64,000 nt of DNA. Origin: a virus. The stretch covers positions 1 to 64,000 of IMG/VR virus record IMGVR_UViG_3300008954_000045; one strand, 5' to 3'. The notes under the pieces were generated by a model. The model made no database searches and was not told the origin of the DNA. It worked only from the letters and a program-made list of their open reading frames with translations. The stretch's first letter is position 1. The number at the start of each line of letters is the position of its first letter. This document shows positions 16,428 through 26,432 of this stretch, piece by piece. A program made the translations under genes and the position numbers.

Positions 16428-17266
16428 CAATATTCCCCATCACTGAAAGGATCAATGTCGGTGAAGTCGAAGAGGTCATCTGCGGTGACTTGGAAGTCAT
16501 CACTCATATCGAATGGGTCTGGTGCAATGATTTCAGTGGTGTCTGATTGCGTAGAGAATGTTCCAGTTGCACCCGAATCAGATCCAGTAACAATATCAGA
16601 TCCACTAATTGAACCGGACACACCGTGTACTCGTAATGTCTTGGTAGAGGAAGTCCACAATACTACCTTAGAAGAAAAACCACCAGCAGTTGTTGCGGAT
16701 TCACCAACAACAAATGTTCCGGTTGAATCCGAGAATACTAAATCAATAGCAGTTTCTTGATTGGTAGTTTCTACTGCATCTACGTCTGACCAACCAGTTT
16801 CCATGTCTTCTTGACTATACTGGAAGAGTTCACATGAGAGTTGATAGGTATAGAGTTTTCCAAGTTGATAAAATGGATTTTGATGCTCGACAAACTTGAT
16901 CTCGAATAACCCCTTTGATAGAGGAAAGTATATCAGATCGCCTTCGAGTGGTCTGTCCATTGATAATTCTTGCTCGAATCGTTTTTTTGATACAACAAGA
17001 CTTATCGAATCTCGAACTTCTAATCCAAATTTTGAAATGAAATCCCCATCTCCCTCAAACCCATCAACGCTTTCAATATACATCTCGATTTGAGTACCAC
17101 CTTCAAATTTACTGATAGTGTCCTCCCCAAATATTTCATCCTTATTGACAATAGTTCGAGGGATGTATACCATATCTTGACCGTGAATCTTGATTGATTC
17201 TATGGTAAGATCTTCAACGATCTTTTGCTCGTTGCTAGTATGCTTGAAATATGAATTTCGTGCCAT
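16427..17266 (-). CDS. gp14: gp14 neck protein
   Basis: The 279-aa protein (T4 gp14 is 256 aa) begins ARNSYFKHTSNEQKIVEDL and carries YIPRTIVNKDEIFGED near 35-50, FGLEVRDSISLVVSKKRF near 80-98 and GDLIYFPLSKGLFEIKFVEH near 108-128, all typical of gp14. gp14 forms part of the neck ring that seals the packaged head. A glycine/threonine/serine-rich beta insert at about 165-235 is additional relative to T4. It lies between gp13 and gp15 as in T4. Confidence 0.93.
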   Translation of the reverse strand: MARNSYFKHTSNEQKIVEDLTIESIKIHGQDMVYIPRTIVNKDEIFGEDTISKFEGGTQIEMYIESVDGFEGDGDFISKFGLEVRDSISLVVSKKRFEQELSMDRPLEGDLIYFPLSKGLFEIKFVEHQNPFYQLGKLYTYQLSCELFQYSQEDMETGWSDVDAVETTNQETAIDLVFSDSTGTFVVGESATTAGGFSSKVVLWTSSTKTLRVHGVSGSISGSDIVTGSDSGATGTFSTQSDTTEIIAPDPFDMSDDFQVTADDLFDFTDIDPFSDGEY

Positions 17267-17269
17267 TTA

Positions 17270-18019
17270 TTACCCTACAATAAAGCCAGGTGGTTCTTCA
17301 AACTTTACTTGAATTTCTTCTTCAATTTTTAAAATTTCATCCTGTGCTTGATCAAACAACTGTTGCCCATTGAATGATACACCACCGGGCAACTGAATAC
17401 TCTCAAATTTTGATAAATTTGAACCCCATTGTTTTTTAAATAGGGCGGTAACATATTGTTTTAGTAGTCTATCATCAAATACTTTTGTAAAGGTTTCTGG
17501 ATCAATAGCGGCCCACGCTTCCATAGTTAAATAATCACCAACATCTACTTCATCGTCCCATTTCATATCAAGGTATAAACGCATTGTTGTTCGTGTAAAT
17601 CGGAACGACTTTGCTGGATCAAGCATCTGCTGGATTAGTGCCATATTTTGACGTACCATTGCATAGTTAGTCATTGTTCCTCCACTATGCCACCCATACC
17701 AATCATTTAGAGCCATTTGATACTGCATATCAAACATGTTGCTTGATCTGTTTGAGAATGTGAAGAGGTTCGTTATGCTTAAAACCGAATCATCTACATT
17801 TGATAAATCGATATAACCATTATCTATATCGTCCTGCGTAACAGCATGTGTCAGATAAAGTTTCTCTGCCCCGTCATAATGATAGTCTGCAAAAAACTGA
17901 AGTGCATCATCTAATCGATCCTCAAGTTGAGAGTCATCCACATTGATATCGATTACAGGGCTACCAAGACGGCGAAGAGCATAGTCTTTGAGTTGTTGTC
18001 TTGATGATGGTATAGCCAT
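17270..18019 (-). CDS. gp13: gp13 neck protein
   Basis: The 249-aa protein begins AIPSSRQQLKDYALRRLG and continues PVIDINVDDSQLEDRLDDAL, the classic gp13 start; further on are FFADYHYDGAEK, NDWYGWHSGG and LYLDMKWDDEVDVGDYL. gp13 with gp14 completes DNA-filled heads before tail joining. It is somewhat shorter than T4 gp13 (309 aa). It begins the neck-packaging-tail operon: a TATACATA late promoter lies 28 bases upstream with GAGGAGAG as SD. Confidence 0.94.
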   Translation of the reverse strand: MAIPSSRQQLKDYALRRLGSPVIDINVDDSQLEDRLDDALQFFADYHYDGAEKLYLTHAVTQDDIDNGYIDLSNVDDSVLSITNLFTFSNRSSNMFDMQYQMALNDWYGWHSGGTMTNYAMVRQNMALIQQMLDPAKSFRFTRTTMRLYLDMKWDDEVDVGDYLTMEAWAAIDPETFTKVFDDRLLKQYVTALFKKQWGSNLSKFESIQLPGGVSFNGQQLFDQAQDEILKIEEEIQVKFEEPPGFIVG

Positions 18020-18046
18020 ATGGAACGTCTCTCCTCTTTGTCTCTA

Positions 18047-18054
18047 TATGTATA
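18047..18054 (-). promoter_or_regulatory. late promoter -10 box TATACATA before gp13
   Basis: The minus strand reads CTTATACATATAGAG in the 45-base gap before gp13. It could drive the whole gp13-gp17 set. Confidence 0.7.
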
Positions 18055-18064
18055 AGACAAGAGG

Positions 18065-18445
18065 TTAGATAACAGCCTCTACCTCATAATCTTCCAATAA
18101 GCATTCAATATCCTTGAGTCCCGATGCAGATATTTTGACATCTAGTCCCAACTCACTCAATTTAATTTTATCCCACTTGACAATAATTTCAGGTGTTAGA
18201 GATTGTTGTAGTTCTAGAATGAATTTTTGCTTATTGTCGTTTGACATCTCAAAAACACCCTCAGAAGTCTCTGTACTATACTTTTCAATCAATTCTGTTT
18301 GTATTCTTTCGATTTGTTTGAGGTGTGGATTGATGTCTTCCAATAGCGATTTGAATCGAAGGGTTGTTTGGATAGGAAGAGGCTCTTTTAGTAAATGTTT
18401 GAATGTAGGATAAGCACGATATAGTTGTTCATAGGTTAGTTTCAT
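18065..18445 (-). CDS. hypothetical helical protein upstream of gp13
   Basis: Not recognised. The 126-aa product starts MKLTYEQLYRAYPTFKHLL and is mostly helical and charged, with PLPIQTTLRFKSLLEDI, HLKQIERIQTELIEKYST and a C-terminal acidic segment. The pattern of a PLPI-like segment followed by a long helix and EKY resembles short phage assembly or chaperone-like proteins, but this is a weak likeness. A start four codons further up (18457) is possible. It overlaps the end of the previous gene by 17 bases and shares its transcript with the fibre genes, so a role in fibre folding or virion assembly can be guessed only from position. Confidence 0.65.
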   Translation of the reverse strand: MKLTYEQLYRAYPTFKHLLKEPLPIQTTLRFKSLLEDINPHLKQIERIQTELIEKYSTETSEGVFEMSNDNKQKFILELQQSLTPEIIVKWDKIKLSELGLDVKISASGLKDIECLLEDYEVEAVI

Positions 18446-18863
18446 TTTGTACTCCAATCTTTCTAGACAATTCCTTTGCTTTATCTGTATTATCTATACC
18501 ACCAAAAATATGCTCCCACATTGTCATCACAAGTTCATGAACTGTATAAGCATTTGGATCTAATTCTTCTTTTGGTGGGTTGCTTGGGACAGATAATGTA
18601 TAATTTTCATCCTGCTTGTTTGTTTTCTTTAGTAAAATCAAATCATGTAATCTGTTGATATATCTGTTTCCCTCTTTCCAAGGCATAATACCACTAATTT
18701 GATTTTCCCCTGTATATAAGATATGGTGTTTGTTGGGTTTGTATTCTTGTGCAACTACACCTTCGGGTAATGCATATTCTGGTTCGACCTCTAAAAACAA
18801 TTCAAGATCGAATTTTTGCCCTTGGATTTCAATTGTACCGTCTGCATAATGATGAAAACTCAT
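18429..18863 (-). CDS. hypothetical protein following the beta-helix protein
   Basis: Not recognised. The 144-aa product has a beta-rich start (FHHYADGTIEIQGQKFDLELF), then a middle with ISGIMPWKEGNRYINRLHDL and an acidic C-terminal helix around HELVMTMWEHIFGG. It starts 3 bases after the stop of the beta-helix protein, so the two are cotranslated. Small genes directly after fibre or spike genes are often dedicated chaperones, which is an inference from position only. Confidence 0.65.
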   Translation of the reverse strand: MSFHHYADGTIEIQGQKFDLELFLEVEPEYALPEGVVAQEYKPNKHHILYTGENQISGIMPWKEGNRYINRLHDLILLKKTNKQDENYTLSVPSNPPKEELDPNAYTVHELVMTMWEHIFGGIDNTDKAKELSRKIGVQNETNL

Positions 18864-18866
18864 ATT

Positions 18867-21056
18867 TTATTCGTACCTCACGTTGCTCCCATTACTTTCA
18901 TGTGTTGTTCCAGATGTTTGGGTGTCTGCATAAATTTGGGAATCTAAATCTGCATGGAACCCTGTTACACCAGCCGGTTCATTTTCTGCTGTTGCTCCGT
19001 GTACACCAATGGTAGAATCTCTTGTTGCATTATATCCGTCTTCGTTGTTATATCTAGAAGCACTATAATTGGCATCAACATATGAACCTTTATCTGTTTG
19101 GTATCCGGCTCCCGTGTTACCAACACTTCGACTGAAATTTATATCACCACTAGAATATCTTTCAGCATAAATGCCTTTCGGACCTTCTGTTGCCGATTGT
19201 GTTCCGTTTCTATATGATGACAAATATGATCCAGTAATATTGGACGCATTGGTTATTTTAATACCAGAATGTCCGTTATATGACGATCTACTATGACTAA
19301 GATCAGCATTGGAGTTGTCTTTGATGTAAAATCCATTCATACCATTTCGGAATGAAAATGAACCGGATCTGTTTGACCATCCATATCTTTCATCTTCAAT
19401 TGTTGCAGTACCACCTGCACCCACCCAAGTAGAAACATCATCGTTGTAGTGGTTGTGGAACTTACCAGTAGAACTATCAGAAACTAAAAATCCATGTCCA
19501 CCATTAAAACACGACAAAGATCTTCGGAAGTTTCCATATGAGTTCTTTTGAATATATACCCCAGTGTCAAAATTAGCAGCAGAAATTGCATTATCTGCAT
19601 CAATGGTGCTTGATTCTTTAACAACAAATCCGGTACTACATCCAGAAACTGTTGAAGATGTTGCTATGATGTTACTACTATCTTCTACCACTATACCTCT
19701 ATAGCACCCACTCACAACCGAACCAGATATGTCGGCATTCGAGTTCGTTTTAGATACGATTCCATTTTCAAACCCAACAACACAAAGGTTGGTTGATGAG
19801 TTTAGAGATCCTGAATCTTGAATGCTCAACCCAACCGATGAATCTGTTGGTGCTGTTCCTCCTGACACACCATCAGCAAAACCAGGTCCACACAACACTA
19901 GATCCTGAATGCTACCAAGTGCTGATCCACCGATTGCAATACCTGATGTACCATCAAAGTTTAAACGACAAGGAAAATGCCTAATTTCAATGTCATTTCT
20001 ATAAGTTGAAACTAAAAGATCCCAAGTGATTCCATCTGCACCGTGAACGGTATCCGCTCCCCCCTCACCGCAAGCATCACAACCCCAAGTGACCCCATAG
20101 TTTCCTGTTGCGCCGGCAGTGGTTCCACTATATGGTAAACCCGTCCCCACAACCTTTCTGTTTGCAGTTGCACCACTCACCCAAACATTACCGTGCATTG
20201 CCCCAACAACAACATCGTCGTTAAATTTGGCTCCTACTGGATTATATCTTAACCCCTGTGGTGTAATATATGCAGTTGCACCTGCACCAGAACCACCAGA
20301 GTGCATTCCATTACTTCCTAGAGGATTGTCTTGAGTCGTGGAGAATGTTGTTGGGTTATAGTGTCGGATATGAACAAGAATCGAGTTTGATTTGTTTCCA
20401 TTGTTGTCTTCATCAATTGCAATAATTTCATGACAACCTAAAATAAGAGTCTTTCTAAGTGACAATGTTCCATAATCGGAAGTCAATCCTGTCCCAGTAG
20501 AATCCGCATATTCGTAATTGAAATCTGTTTCTTTTCTGGTGGGTCCTGTAACTCCGGTGTCCACATAGGAAATGTCCCTGACAGATATAAAATCACCGAC
20601 TCTCATATCACCAAGTGCATCTTCAACCAAAAACTCAGCAATATATCCACCATTAGCATCATCGTTTACTGCTCTTAATGAAGTGTCATAGTATCCGATA
20701 CCTGTTGCGTTTAGTGTATTAGATACTTCTCCCTTAATGTGAATTTGGGATGCTTGTGGGTGCGTTACAATCAACGAACCACCAGAAATTTGATATTCAT
20801 TCCAAGCAGTTGTTGTACGATCAATTTTCTGTATTTGGATAGTTACAGATTTTCCTTTTTTGATTCTATAGTTATCAAGAAAGTTCAATGCACCCGTAAG
20901 TGTTGCAAATGGAAAACTAATAGAATTCAATTGACCAGAAGTGTCACTGCCTCCGTTTCCAGTTACATAAACATAACTGTTTGCACTGATAACTTCCTGA
21001 ACAACTGATGAATCGGTTGGTGCATTGATTGCACTATTTGAATAATTACAAGTCAT
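18867..21056 (-). CDS. right-handed beta-helix tail spike/fibre protein
   Basis: This 729-aa protein has the look of a parallel beta-helix (pectate-lyase-like) protein from about residue 370 to 690: rungs of 20-25 residues rich in Ser, Asn and Gly that repeat an S.S.C..GI.V.DSS pattern (e.g. GIVVEDSSNIIATSSTVSGC and GFVVKESSTIDADNAIS). The N-terminal 350 residues include NSISFPFATLTGALNFLDNY, a start common in beta-helix surface proteins. Such proteins bind or cut surface polysaccharide; no catalytic residues can be named. It belongs to the fibre cluster after two large fibres. Confidence 0.8.
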   Translation of the reverse strand: MTCNYSNSAINAPTDSSVVQEVISANSYVYVTGNGGSDTSGQLNSISFPFATLTGALNFLDNYRIKKGKSVTIQIQKIDRTTTAWNEYQISGGSLIVTHPQASQIHIKGEVSNTLNATGIGYYDTSLRAVNDDANGGYIAEFLVEDALGDMRVGDFISVRDISYVDTGVTGPTRKETDFNYEYADSTGTGLTSDYGTLSLRKTLILGCHEIIAIDEDNNGNKSNSILVHIRHYNPTTFSTTQDNPLGSNGMHSGGSGAGATAYITPQGLRYNPVGAKFNDDVVVGAMHGNVWVSGATANRKVVGTGLPYSGTTAGATGNYGVTWGCDACGEGGADTVHGADGITWDLLVSTYRNDIEIRHFPCRLNFDGTSGIAIGGSALGSIQDLVLCGPGFADGVSGGTAPTDSSVGLSIQDSGSLNSSTNLCVVGFENGIVSKTNSNADISGSVVSGCYRGIVVEDSSNIIATSSTVSGCSTGFVVKESSTIDADNAISAANFDTGVYIQKNSYGNFRRSLSCFNGGHGFLVSDSSTGKFHNHYNDDVSTWVGAGGTATIEDERYGWSNRSGSFSFRNGMNGFYIKDNSNADLSHSRSSYNGHSGIKITNASNITGSYLSSYRNGTQSATEGPKGIYAERYSSGDINFSRSVGNTGAGYQTDKGSYVDANYSASRYNNEDGYNATRDSTIGVHGATAENEPAGVTGFHADLDSQIYADTQTSGTTHESNGSNVRYE

Positions 21057-21066
21057 TTAGTAATCC

Positions 21067-23436
21067 CTATGGTATTTCTGCTTCGGCGGTATAATGGAAA
21101 GATATTTTATTACGATAACCCGCAACAAGAGTAGTCCCTCCGGGTTCGTTATGACCACCATCTACTCTATATCTTTGCATTGCATGTATATTAGTGTCGC
21201 TGCTATATATATTCTTAACATTATGATTCAAATCACTTCCGTTTTCGTAGTGAACCGAGTGAAAGCCGTCTTTTTGACCGGTGCTGGGATTGTACGCAGT
21301 TACTGTTGGGATATTATTCTTTCTTGTTCGGAAGGGCATATTGAAGTGTGCAGTAGGACTAATTATCCAATCGTCAACCGTTCTACAACCCATCCAAGAA
21401 ACAGTTCCAGGCACATCTCCCAAGAGGTATGATTTTTCATAATACCGTTCAAGTTTAGTAATTTCTTCTTCAAAATTCATTTGTCTATATGGAGTCCACA
21501 CAGTACCCTCTTCAAGTTTCACTTGTCCCAAATACCAATAATCGCCTACATTTGCCCCACAGTTCACTTGACCTTCAATCCCAAGAAGATTTGCTTCCTG
21601 CCAGGTATTTTCTAGTGCTTCTGGTGCAAGATATGTTGGTGTTGAAGACATCCCCCACCAAATTCGTAGACCTGCTTCGTTGTGCCATCCCCCAGCCCAA
21701 GCAGCAGAATCCCATATGGGTGTGGGTACTGTCATTATAACTTTTTGCCATGTGTCTGCTTGTGTGATGGTGTACGTTGATGCATACGAACGGGTCCAGT
21801 TTTTGTTTCTGAATGTTACACTATATTTACCAACAACATTAGATTTTGTCCAGAAACTGAGAGTCATTGATCCTGATGCAAATAATCTTCTCCAATCATA
21901 TCCTTCAACATGATATTGTAGCCCAGAATAATCAATACCTCCAGAGCCCGGTCTGTGAACGGATGTGGTGGTAATTTTTAAACATTTTTGTGCTGGTGAA
22001 ACGTCTCCACTTTCCAACCAACTGGTTGGAATCATAGCATCCTTTTGTTCCATTGTGTGTCTGGAATTTCCTTGTCTATAATAAGAGAATCTGTCAGCAA
22101 GATATGTTCTATATTCCATGTCCGAGGCAGATCTGCCTCGCTGCCAGAAATCAAAATTACCGTTTAAGATATAATTTTCATTAGATCTGTGGGTACTTAC
22201 GAAATTTGCACGGGTCTTGTCATAAACTAGTACATCGGCGTGCCTTGCAACATTACATGTTCTCCACACACAATCATCACTATCTGTTTTTTGTGTGATA
22301 TCGACATCTGCAAGTTCTATAAGATTGACATCAATGAGTGCAGCGTTTGCTTGTGACGAGGCACGAATTATCCAGTTGATAGCAATGAAGGGTTGCATGT
22401 TGTTGTGAGCCAACCCACCACCTTCATTTTCCACAATGACATTTTTATATCCCCTACCAGCATCGTTATCATCACCGACCGTGGGGTTATTACAATAATT
22501 GTGCCAGTCGTTTGAAACTACTGGTCCCCAAGTATTAAATCCAGAACATGTATCTGGTCCAGCCCCATGTACACCATCATCTACTCCAGTATAAGCACTG
22601 CTACCAATGCTATTTCCTTCTTTGGGACCATAAGGAAGACCATCGATTGTTTGTGCGCGAGTAGCATCATTTGCCAACTCATCAATAAATGCTTCATACT
22701 TAGCAGTGTGTGCGTGTGATGGTATTTCCGATTGAGTTAAAAAGTGCTTTTCTTCTCCACCAACATCACCAATCGTCCTGTCACTATAAGCAGAATTATC
22801 TTTGTTTACACCAATTGGTCCCTTGCCTCTAAAATCTGGTAGTCGATATAATGCACCATAAATAGGTCCAAAAGTATCACCCAAAAGGGATGATAATTCA
22901 GGATAATCTGAACTGGAGAACTGATCGCCATCACATAATAACCATCCAATTGGAACGTCTGTTTCATTTTTTCCAGACCAAGGCATTATAGAACCAACCG
23001 GAGTAACTTCATTTAGTTCTACAATGTTGGTTGCTTGTATACCATTCATTGATCCAATGTAATTTACAACAATACCAATTTGACTGGTAGTTGTTACTAA
23101 CATTGTTTTCTTTACAGTTCCCGTTGCAGTTGGTGCAGAATCCGTCAACGCACCGGGAGTCCCGGTTGATAAGAAGTAAACTCTTCCTACTGCCAAACCA
23201 GACATCCCTGCGGTGCTGATTTGACCTGCAAACACAATAGTAAAAGATGATCCTGCTACACTCTCAACAATTCCCAATGCTTCAGAGTTACAAGAAGAAT
23301 CTGCCTGTGCTTTTGTCCAAAGAGAACCGTCATGACGCAAGACATCACCAGCCACAAAATTGTGACCTGGTTGATTTACAGTTGCTTTGATGCCAGCACC
23401 TGCTCCTGATAATTGTTCAAATGCGCTACTACCCAC
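21067..23436 (-). CDS. tail fibre with phage collar domain
   Basis: The 789-aa protein contains a tail-collar domain (PF07484 type, as in T4 gp12 and many fibre tips) at about residues 150-340: GSIMPWSGK, GWLLCDGDQF, YRLPDFRGKGPIGV and TQSEIPSHAHT, ending with HNNMQPFIAINWIIRA. Before it is a beta module (GDVLRHDGSLWTKAQ...VYFLSTG). After it is NYILNGNFDFWQRG followed by a jelly-roll-like carbohydrate-binding module (about 440-660) and a helical trimer-like end. Two of these modules are shared with the next fibre. It probably binds host surface glycans; the exact T4 counterpart is unclear. Confidence 0.85.
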   Translation of the reverse strand: MGSSAFEQLSGAGAGIKATVNQPGHNFVAGDVLRHDGSLWTKAQADSSCNSEALGIVESVAGSSFTIVFAGQISTAGMSGLAVGRVYFLSTGTPGALTDSAPTATGTVKKTMLVTTTSQIGIVVNYIGSMNGIQATNIVELNEVTPVGSIMPWSGKNETDVPIGWLLCDGDQFSSSDYPELSSLLGDTFGPIYGALYRLPDFRGKGPIGVNKDNSAYSDRTIGDVGGEEKHFLTQSEIPSHAHTAKYEAFIDELANDATRAQTIDGLPYGPKEGNSIGSSAYTGVDDGVHGAGPDTCSGFNTWGPVVSNDWHNYCNNPTVGDDNDAGRGYKNVIVENEGGGLAHNNMQPFIAINWIIRASSQANAALIDVNLIELADVDITQKTDSDDCVWRTCNVARHADVLVYDKTRANFVSTHRSNENYILNGNFDFWQRGRSASDMEYRTYLADRFSYYRQGNSRHTMEQKDAMIPTSWLESGDVSPAQKCLKITTTSVHRPGSGGIDYSGLQYHVEGYDWRRLFASGSMTLSFWTKSNVVGKYSVTFRNKNWTRSYASTYTITQADTWQKVIMTVPTPIWDSAAWAGGWHNEAGLRIWWGMSSTPTYLAPEALENTWQEANLLGIEGQVNCGANVGDYWYLGQVKLEEGTVWTPYRQMNFEEEITKLERYYEKSYLLGDVPGTVSWMGCRTVDDWIISPTAHFNMPFRTRKNNIPTVTAYNPSTGQKDGFHSVHYENGSDLNHNVKNIYSSDTNIHAMQRYRVDGGHNEPGGTTLVAGYRNKISFHYTAEAEIP

Positions 23437-23445
23437 GTCGTTCTC

Positions 23446-26232
23446 CTAGTGAATGCTTGTGTCCATATGGTATATAGATTTCCAAAAATATTGTCCGGCA
23501 GAAGATATACTTCTGTCTACTCTCCCTGCACTTGTCCACATTATAATGTCTGATGTTGACGCCCCATTTGTAATATTGATTGGTAATGCTCCCGTTCCCC
23601 ACCCGTTTGCTATAACTTCAATAGCATTTACACATTTACTTGTTAATTGGATGGTGATAGGAGTCATTCCTGAATATGGATAAGGTTCAGTATTTATCTC
23701 AAAACAATAACTTGAAGTTGTCCCAGTTGCAAGACCACCACCCACATCAGATGCAAATATTCTCTGGTAATATCTCTTCACCATCGATTCTTCGACAGAT
23801 GGATGTCTATATTCCCAATCTGTTGCCACTTTTCCTGCTTCAAGTTGAACTCGGGAAATATCAATCCCGGCTGTTACACCAGCAGACCAAGATCCGGGAA
23901 TTGCCCATCGTAACTCTAACCAGTGTCTTTTTGCTGTATTGTTATTTACACTAATAGGTATAGTTTCGGACACAGTGTTAAGTTCATCAACTGGCCAGAT
24001 TTCAAATGTGTGTGTGTGTTTTGTGAAGTTTTCCGAATTAGACAAAGATGTTAGTGTGAATCCATGATCTGTAGTAGAACCATCTCCCACCCACCCATAA
24101 CAAGCAGAAGCACCACCGTTATATGTTCCTCCATCAACAGATCCATCTGTTACTTGCCAAAGCGTTACATTAACATCTGCATTTTCACCACCAAGAATAG
24201 ACGTTTTTGCCCAATAACTTAGAGTTGCATATGATGTAGATGTTGAATTTGAGAGAGAACGGACATCTTCGATTCGATGTATCAACCAAGCAGTTGCTCC
24301 AGCAACTCCATATTTATCGAAACGAAGATATGTTTGTGGATTTGGCACATAAGTTTCAGAAACATCCGTATCAGCGTCATGACGCATCTTATAGACATGT
24401 ACAGTTGAAGAATTTCCGCCCCAATTAGAAGAACCTGAATTTATCATCCACATATCTGCATGATAACCAGTGTTTCCTCCACTAAACTCAAAGTGTGTTC
24501 CGGTTGTTCCGTCCCAGTATTGGGCACCATGAGGATATCCCATTACCAGTCCATCTTCTGCTCTTTGCCACCAATGAAAATCACCATTAATGACTCTATT
24601 TCGGAAACTCAAGTTGGGAATAGCACCGGGATCGGTCATATACCCCGTTGCTGTATCATACATCATATCTTCTCCGGTACCTCCTGCAACTCCTCCTGTT
24701 GCGGGAACAACCGTTCCGAGATAGTTCACAAAAAGTGCTTCGGTGGAGTTAATAGCAACTAGCACAGTTTTTCTGATGGTGTCTTCTGTTATTGGTTCTG
24801 CACTGGTAAATCCACCACTATTGGTTGAACTATCAAGGAAATACACTTCCCCTGCTGTCATCCCTGCTCCGTCAAAGGGCGCGCCGCCGCTCATACCAGA
24901 AAGATCTACAATTCCGTCATATACAATTACATATTGATCTTCTGGGGCAACCCAAGAACCTTCGATGGTAAGACCCGGGGTGTCTTCTACTATACCGATA
25001 ACTTCTGCACTTACCTTATTATCGTTGTACGATTTACCATATGTTGTTCCTTCGGGAATGAATCGAACAACATCACCAGAAGTAAATCCATGTGCGGTAT
25101 GCTGAATAATCTTTCTGTTAGTCCATTTATGATCAAGATACTTATCGCCAGACATACCTGTTGTTGGGATACCATATTGTGCTGGTTGGTGGTGGAAGGA
25201 AGATCCATAAGTAACTCCACCCACAACAATGTCACCATCTAATTCACTGATCTGAACTGTACCTTTTTTACTAAGGGACAGAGCCTCTTTTGTGATACCA
25301 CTAATGGTATTTTCATAGAAAAATACAAGTCTTCCTTGAACATCGACTGCTGAACCAGATTCTGTATTCTTTCGGATTGTCCATATTTTACTTTCGTTGT
25401 CAAGTTGACGGAAAGTAAGATCCATATCATCGTCTACCACAGAGAATAGATCAAATGATTTGTTCTCGGAAAGGAATCTTGAATCTGAACTAAGCATCAG
25501 ATCAATGTTTGATTTAAATGAGTTGAATTTGAGTCCACCGCTTGTTACGATATAGTCGTATGTGAACTCTTTATCACCAGAAGCACCCTTGATGATAATT
25601 CCTGCCCCGTCTAGATTTTGATCGTTTAGGTATGCGCCACTACCATCTGTGGTATTAGATGCTGCCAAGAATAGATTAACATCATCAACATACAATTCAC
25701 TTGAATTGATGACGGTAGTTTCGCCATCAAAGTAAATATTTCCGTAAAATCTATGATCTCCGCACACTCCGTATGGGAGTAAGTCTTTTGCTGGAATGTG
25801 TCGAATGGCGCCCGTCCCAGTAGATGTGTCTGAAAACGCATAATAGTCATCTTCGTGTATCCAAGCACCAGAAATTCCACCTGTAGCATCTGGGAGATTC
25901 TCGAAATCTAGTGTTAATATTCTACGATCTGTGCTGACATCAGGATTGTTTGCTCCTGTTATACTAGAATCTGTGATAAATCGTAAACCGTAGGTGTAGT
26001 CGCTGGCAGCAACAGGAGTAGTTCCGTCAAAAAACTCATTTACTCCAATGTTTACTCGAAGAGTGGTGGTTCCATCGACTGCACGATATCTAGCAAGACC
26101 CCAACCATTATCAACATCATATACATTGATGTTGTTAACAACATCAATCATATCATTACTTCTCAAAAACCATTCATTGAATGTGTCGGAGAGTTGAAGT
26201 GGTTCAACATAATGGAGACTACTAATGCTCAT
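23446..26232 (-). CDS. long tail fibre-like protein
   Basis: The 928-aa protein begins LHYVEPLQLSDTFNEWFLRSN, a start typical of marine T4-like fibres that attach at the baseplate. Residues about 170-330 hold a GNIYFDGETTVINSSELYVDD segment common to phage fibre shafts. A beta module with GDVVRFIPEGT...GEVYFLDSS (about 375-500) and a C-terminal NRVINGDFHWWQRA plus jelly-roll-like module (about 545-800) are homologous to parts of the 789-aa fibre. It thus looks like a longer paralogue of the same design without the collar domain. It ends in hydrophobic beta strands typical of a fibre tip. Confidence 0.82.
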   Translation of the reverse strand: MSISSLHYVEPLQLSDTFNEWFLRSNDMIDVVNNINVYDVDNGWGLARYRAVDGTTTLRVNIGVNEFFDGTTPVAASDYTYGLRFITDSSITGANNPDVSTDRRILTLDFENLPDATGGISGAWIHEDDYYAFSDTSTGTGAIRHIPAKDLLPYGVCGDHRFYGNIYFDGETTVINSSELYVDDVNLFLAASNTTDGSGAYLNDQNLDGAGIIIKGASGDKEFTYDYIVTSGGLKFNSFKSNIDLMLSSDSRFLSENKSFDLFSVVDDDMDLTFRQLDNESKIWTIRKNTESGSAVDVQGRLVFFYENTISGITKEALSLSKKGTVQISELDGDIVVGGVTYGSSFHHQPAQYGIPTTGMSGDKYLDHKWTNRKIIQHTAHGFTSGDVVRFIPEGTTYGKSYNDNKVSAEVIGIVEDTPGLTIEGSWVAPEDQYVIVYDGIVDLSGMSGGAPFDGAGMTAGEVYFLDSSTNSGGFTSAEPITEDTIRKTVLVAINSTEALFVNYLGTVVPATGGVAGGTGEDMMYDTATGYMTDPGAIPNLSFRNRVINGDFHWWQRAEDGLVMGYPHGAQYWDGTTGTHFEFSGGNTGYHADMWMINSGSSNWGGNSSTVHVYKMRHDADTDVSETYVPNPQTYLRFDKYGVAGATAWLIHRIEDVRSLSNSTSTSYATLSYWAKTSILGGENADVNVTLWQVTDGSVDGGTYNGGASACYGWVGDGSTTDHGFTLTSLSNSENFTKHTHTFEIWPVDELNTVSETIPISVNNNTAKRHWLELRWAIPGSWSAGVTAGIDISRVQLEAGKVATDWEYRHPSVEESMVKRYYQRIFASDVGGGLATGTTSSYCFEINTEPYPYSGMTPITIQLTSKCVNAIEVIANGWGTGALPINITNGASTSDIIMWTSAGRVDRSISSAGQYFWKSIYHMDTSIH

Positions 26233-26432
26233 TTGTTCTGTTCCTTAGATAACATCTCTTGCAATAAGGATTTGACATTTTTCAGTTCTTCTTCTAGTGT
26301 TGCTATCCGCTTCTTTTCTAATTCTTGTTGGTTTATCTTGATATATTGATTTTTATTTGTGTTAATAATAGCATTTGATATATTATCCCTATAAAGATAT
26401 TTCTCTCCATCAACTCGTACCCTATTTAGCAT
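26229..26432 (-). CDS. small coiled-coil protein between baseplate and fibre genes
   Basis: This 67-aa protein starts at the ATG 26430-26432, which overlaps the preceding stop as TGATG. The first half (YLYRDNISNAIINTNKNQYIKINQ) is polar, the second is a clean heptad coiled coil (RIATLEEELKNVKSLLQEMLSKEQ). I do not know the family by name, but short proteins of this layout next to the large structural gene occur in marine T4-like phages. The coiled coil suggests an oligomeric connector or assembly factor for the fibre that follows, overlapping it by 4 bases (ATGA). Confidence 0.7.
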   Translation of the reverse strand: MLNRVRVDGEKYLYRDNISNAIINTNKNQYIKINQQELEKKRIATLEEELKNVKSLLQEMLSKEQNK

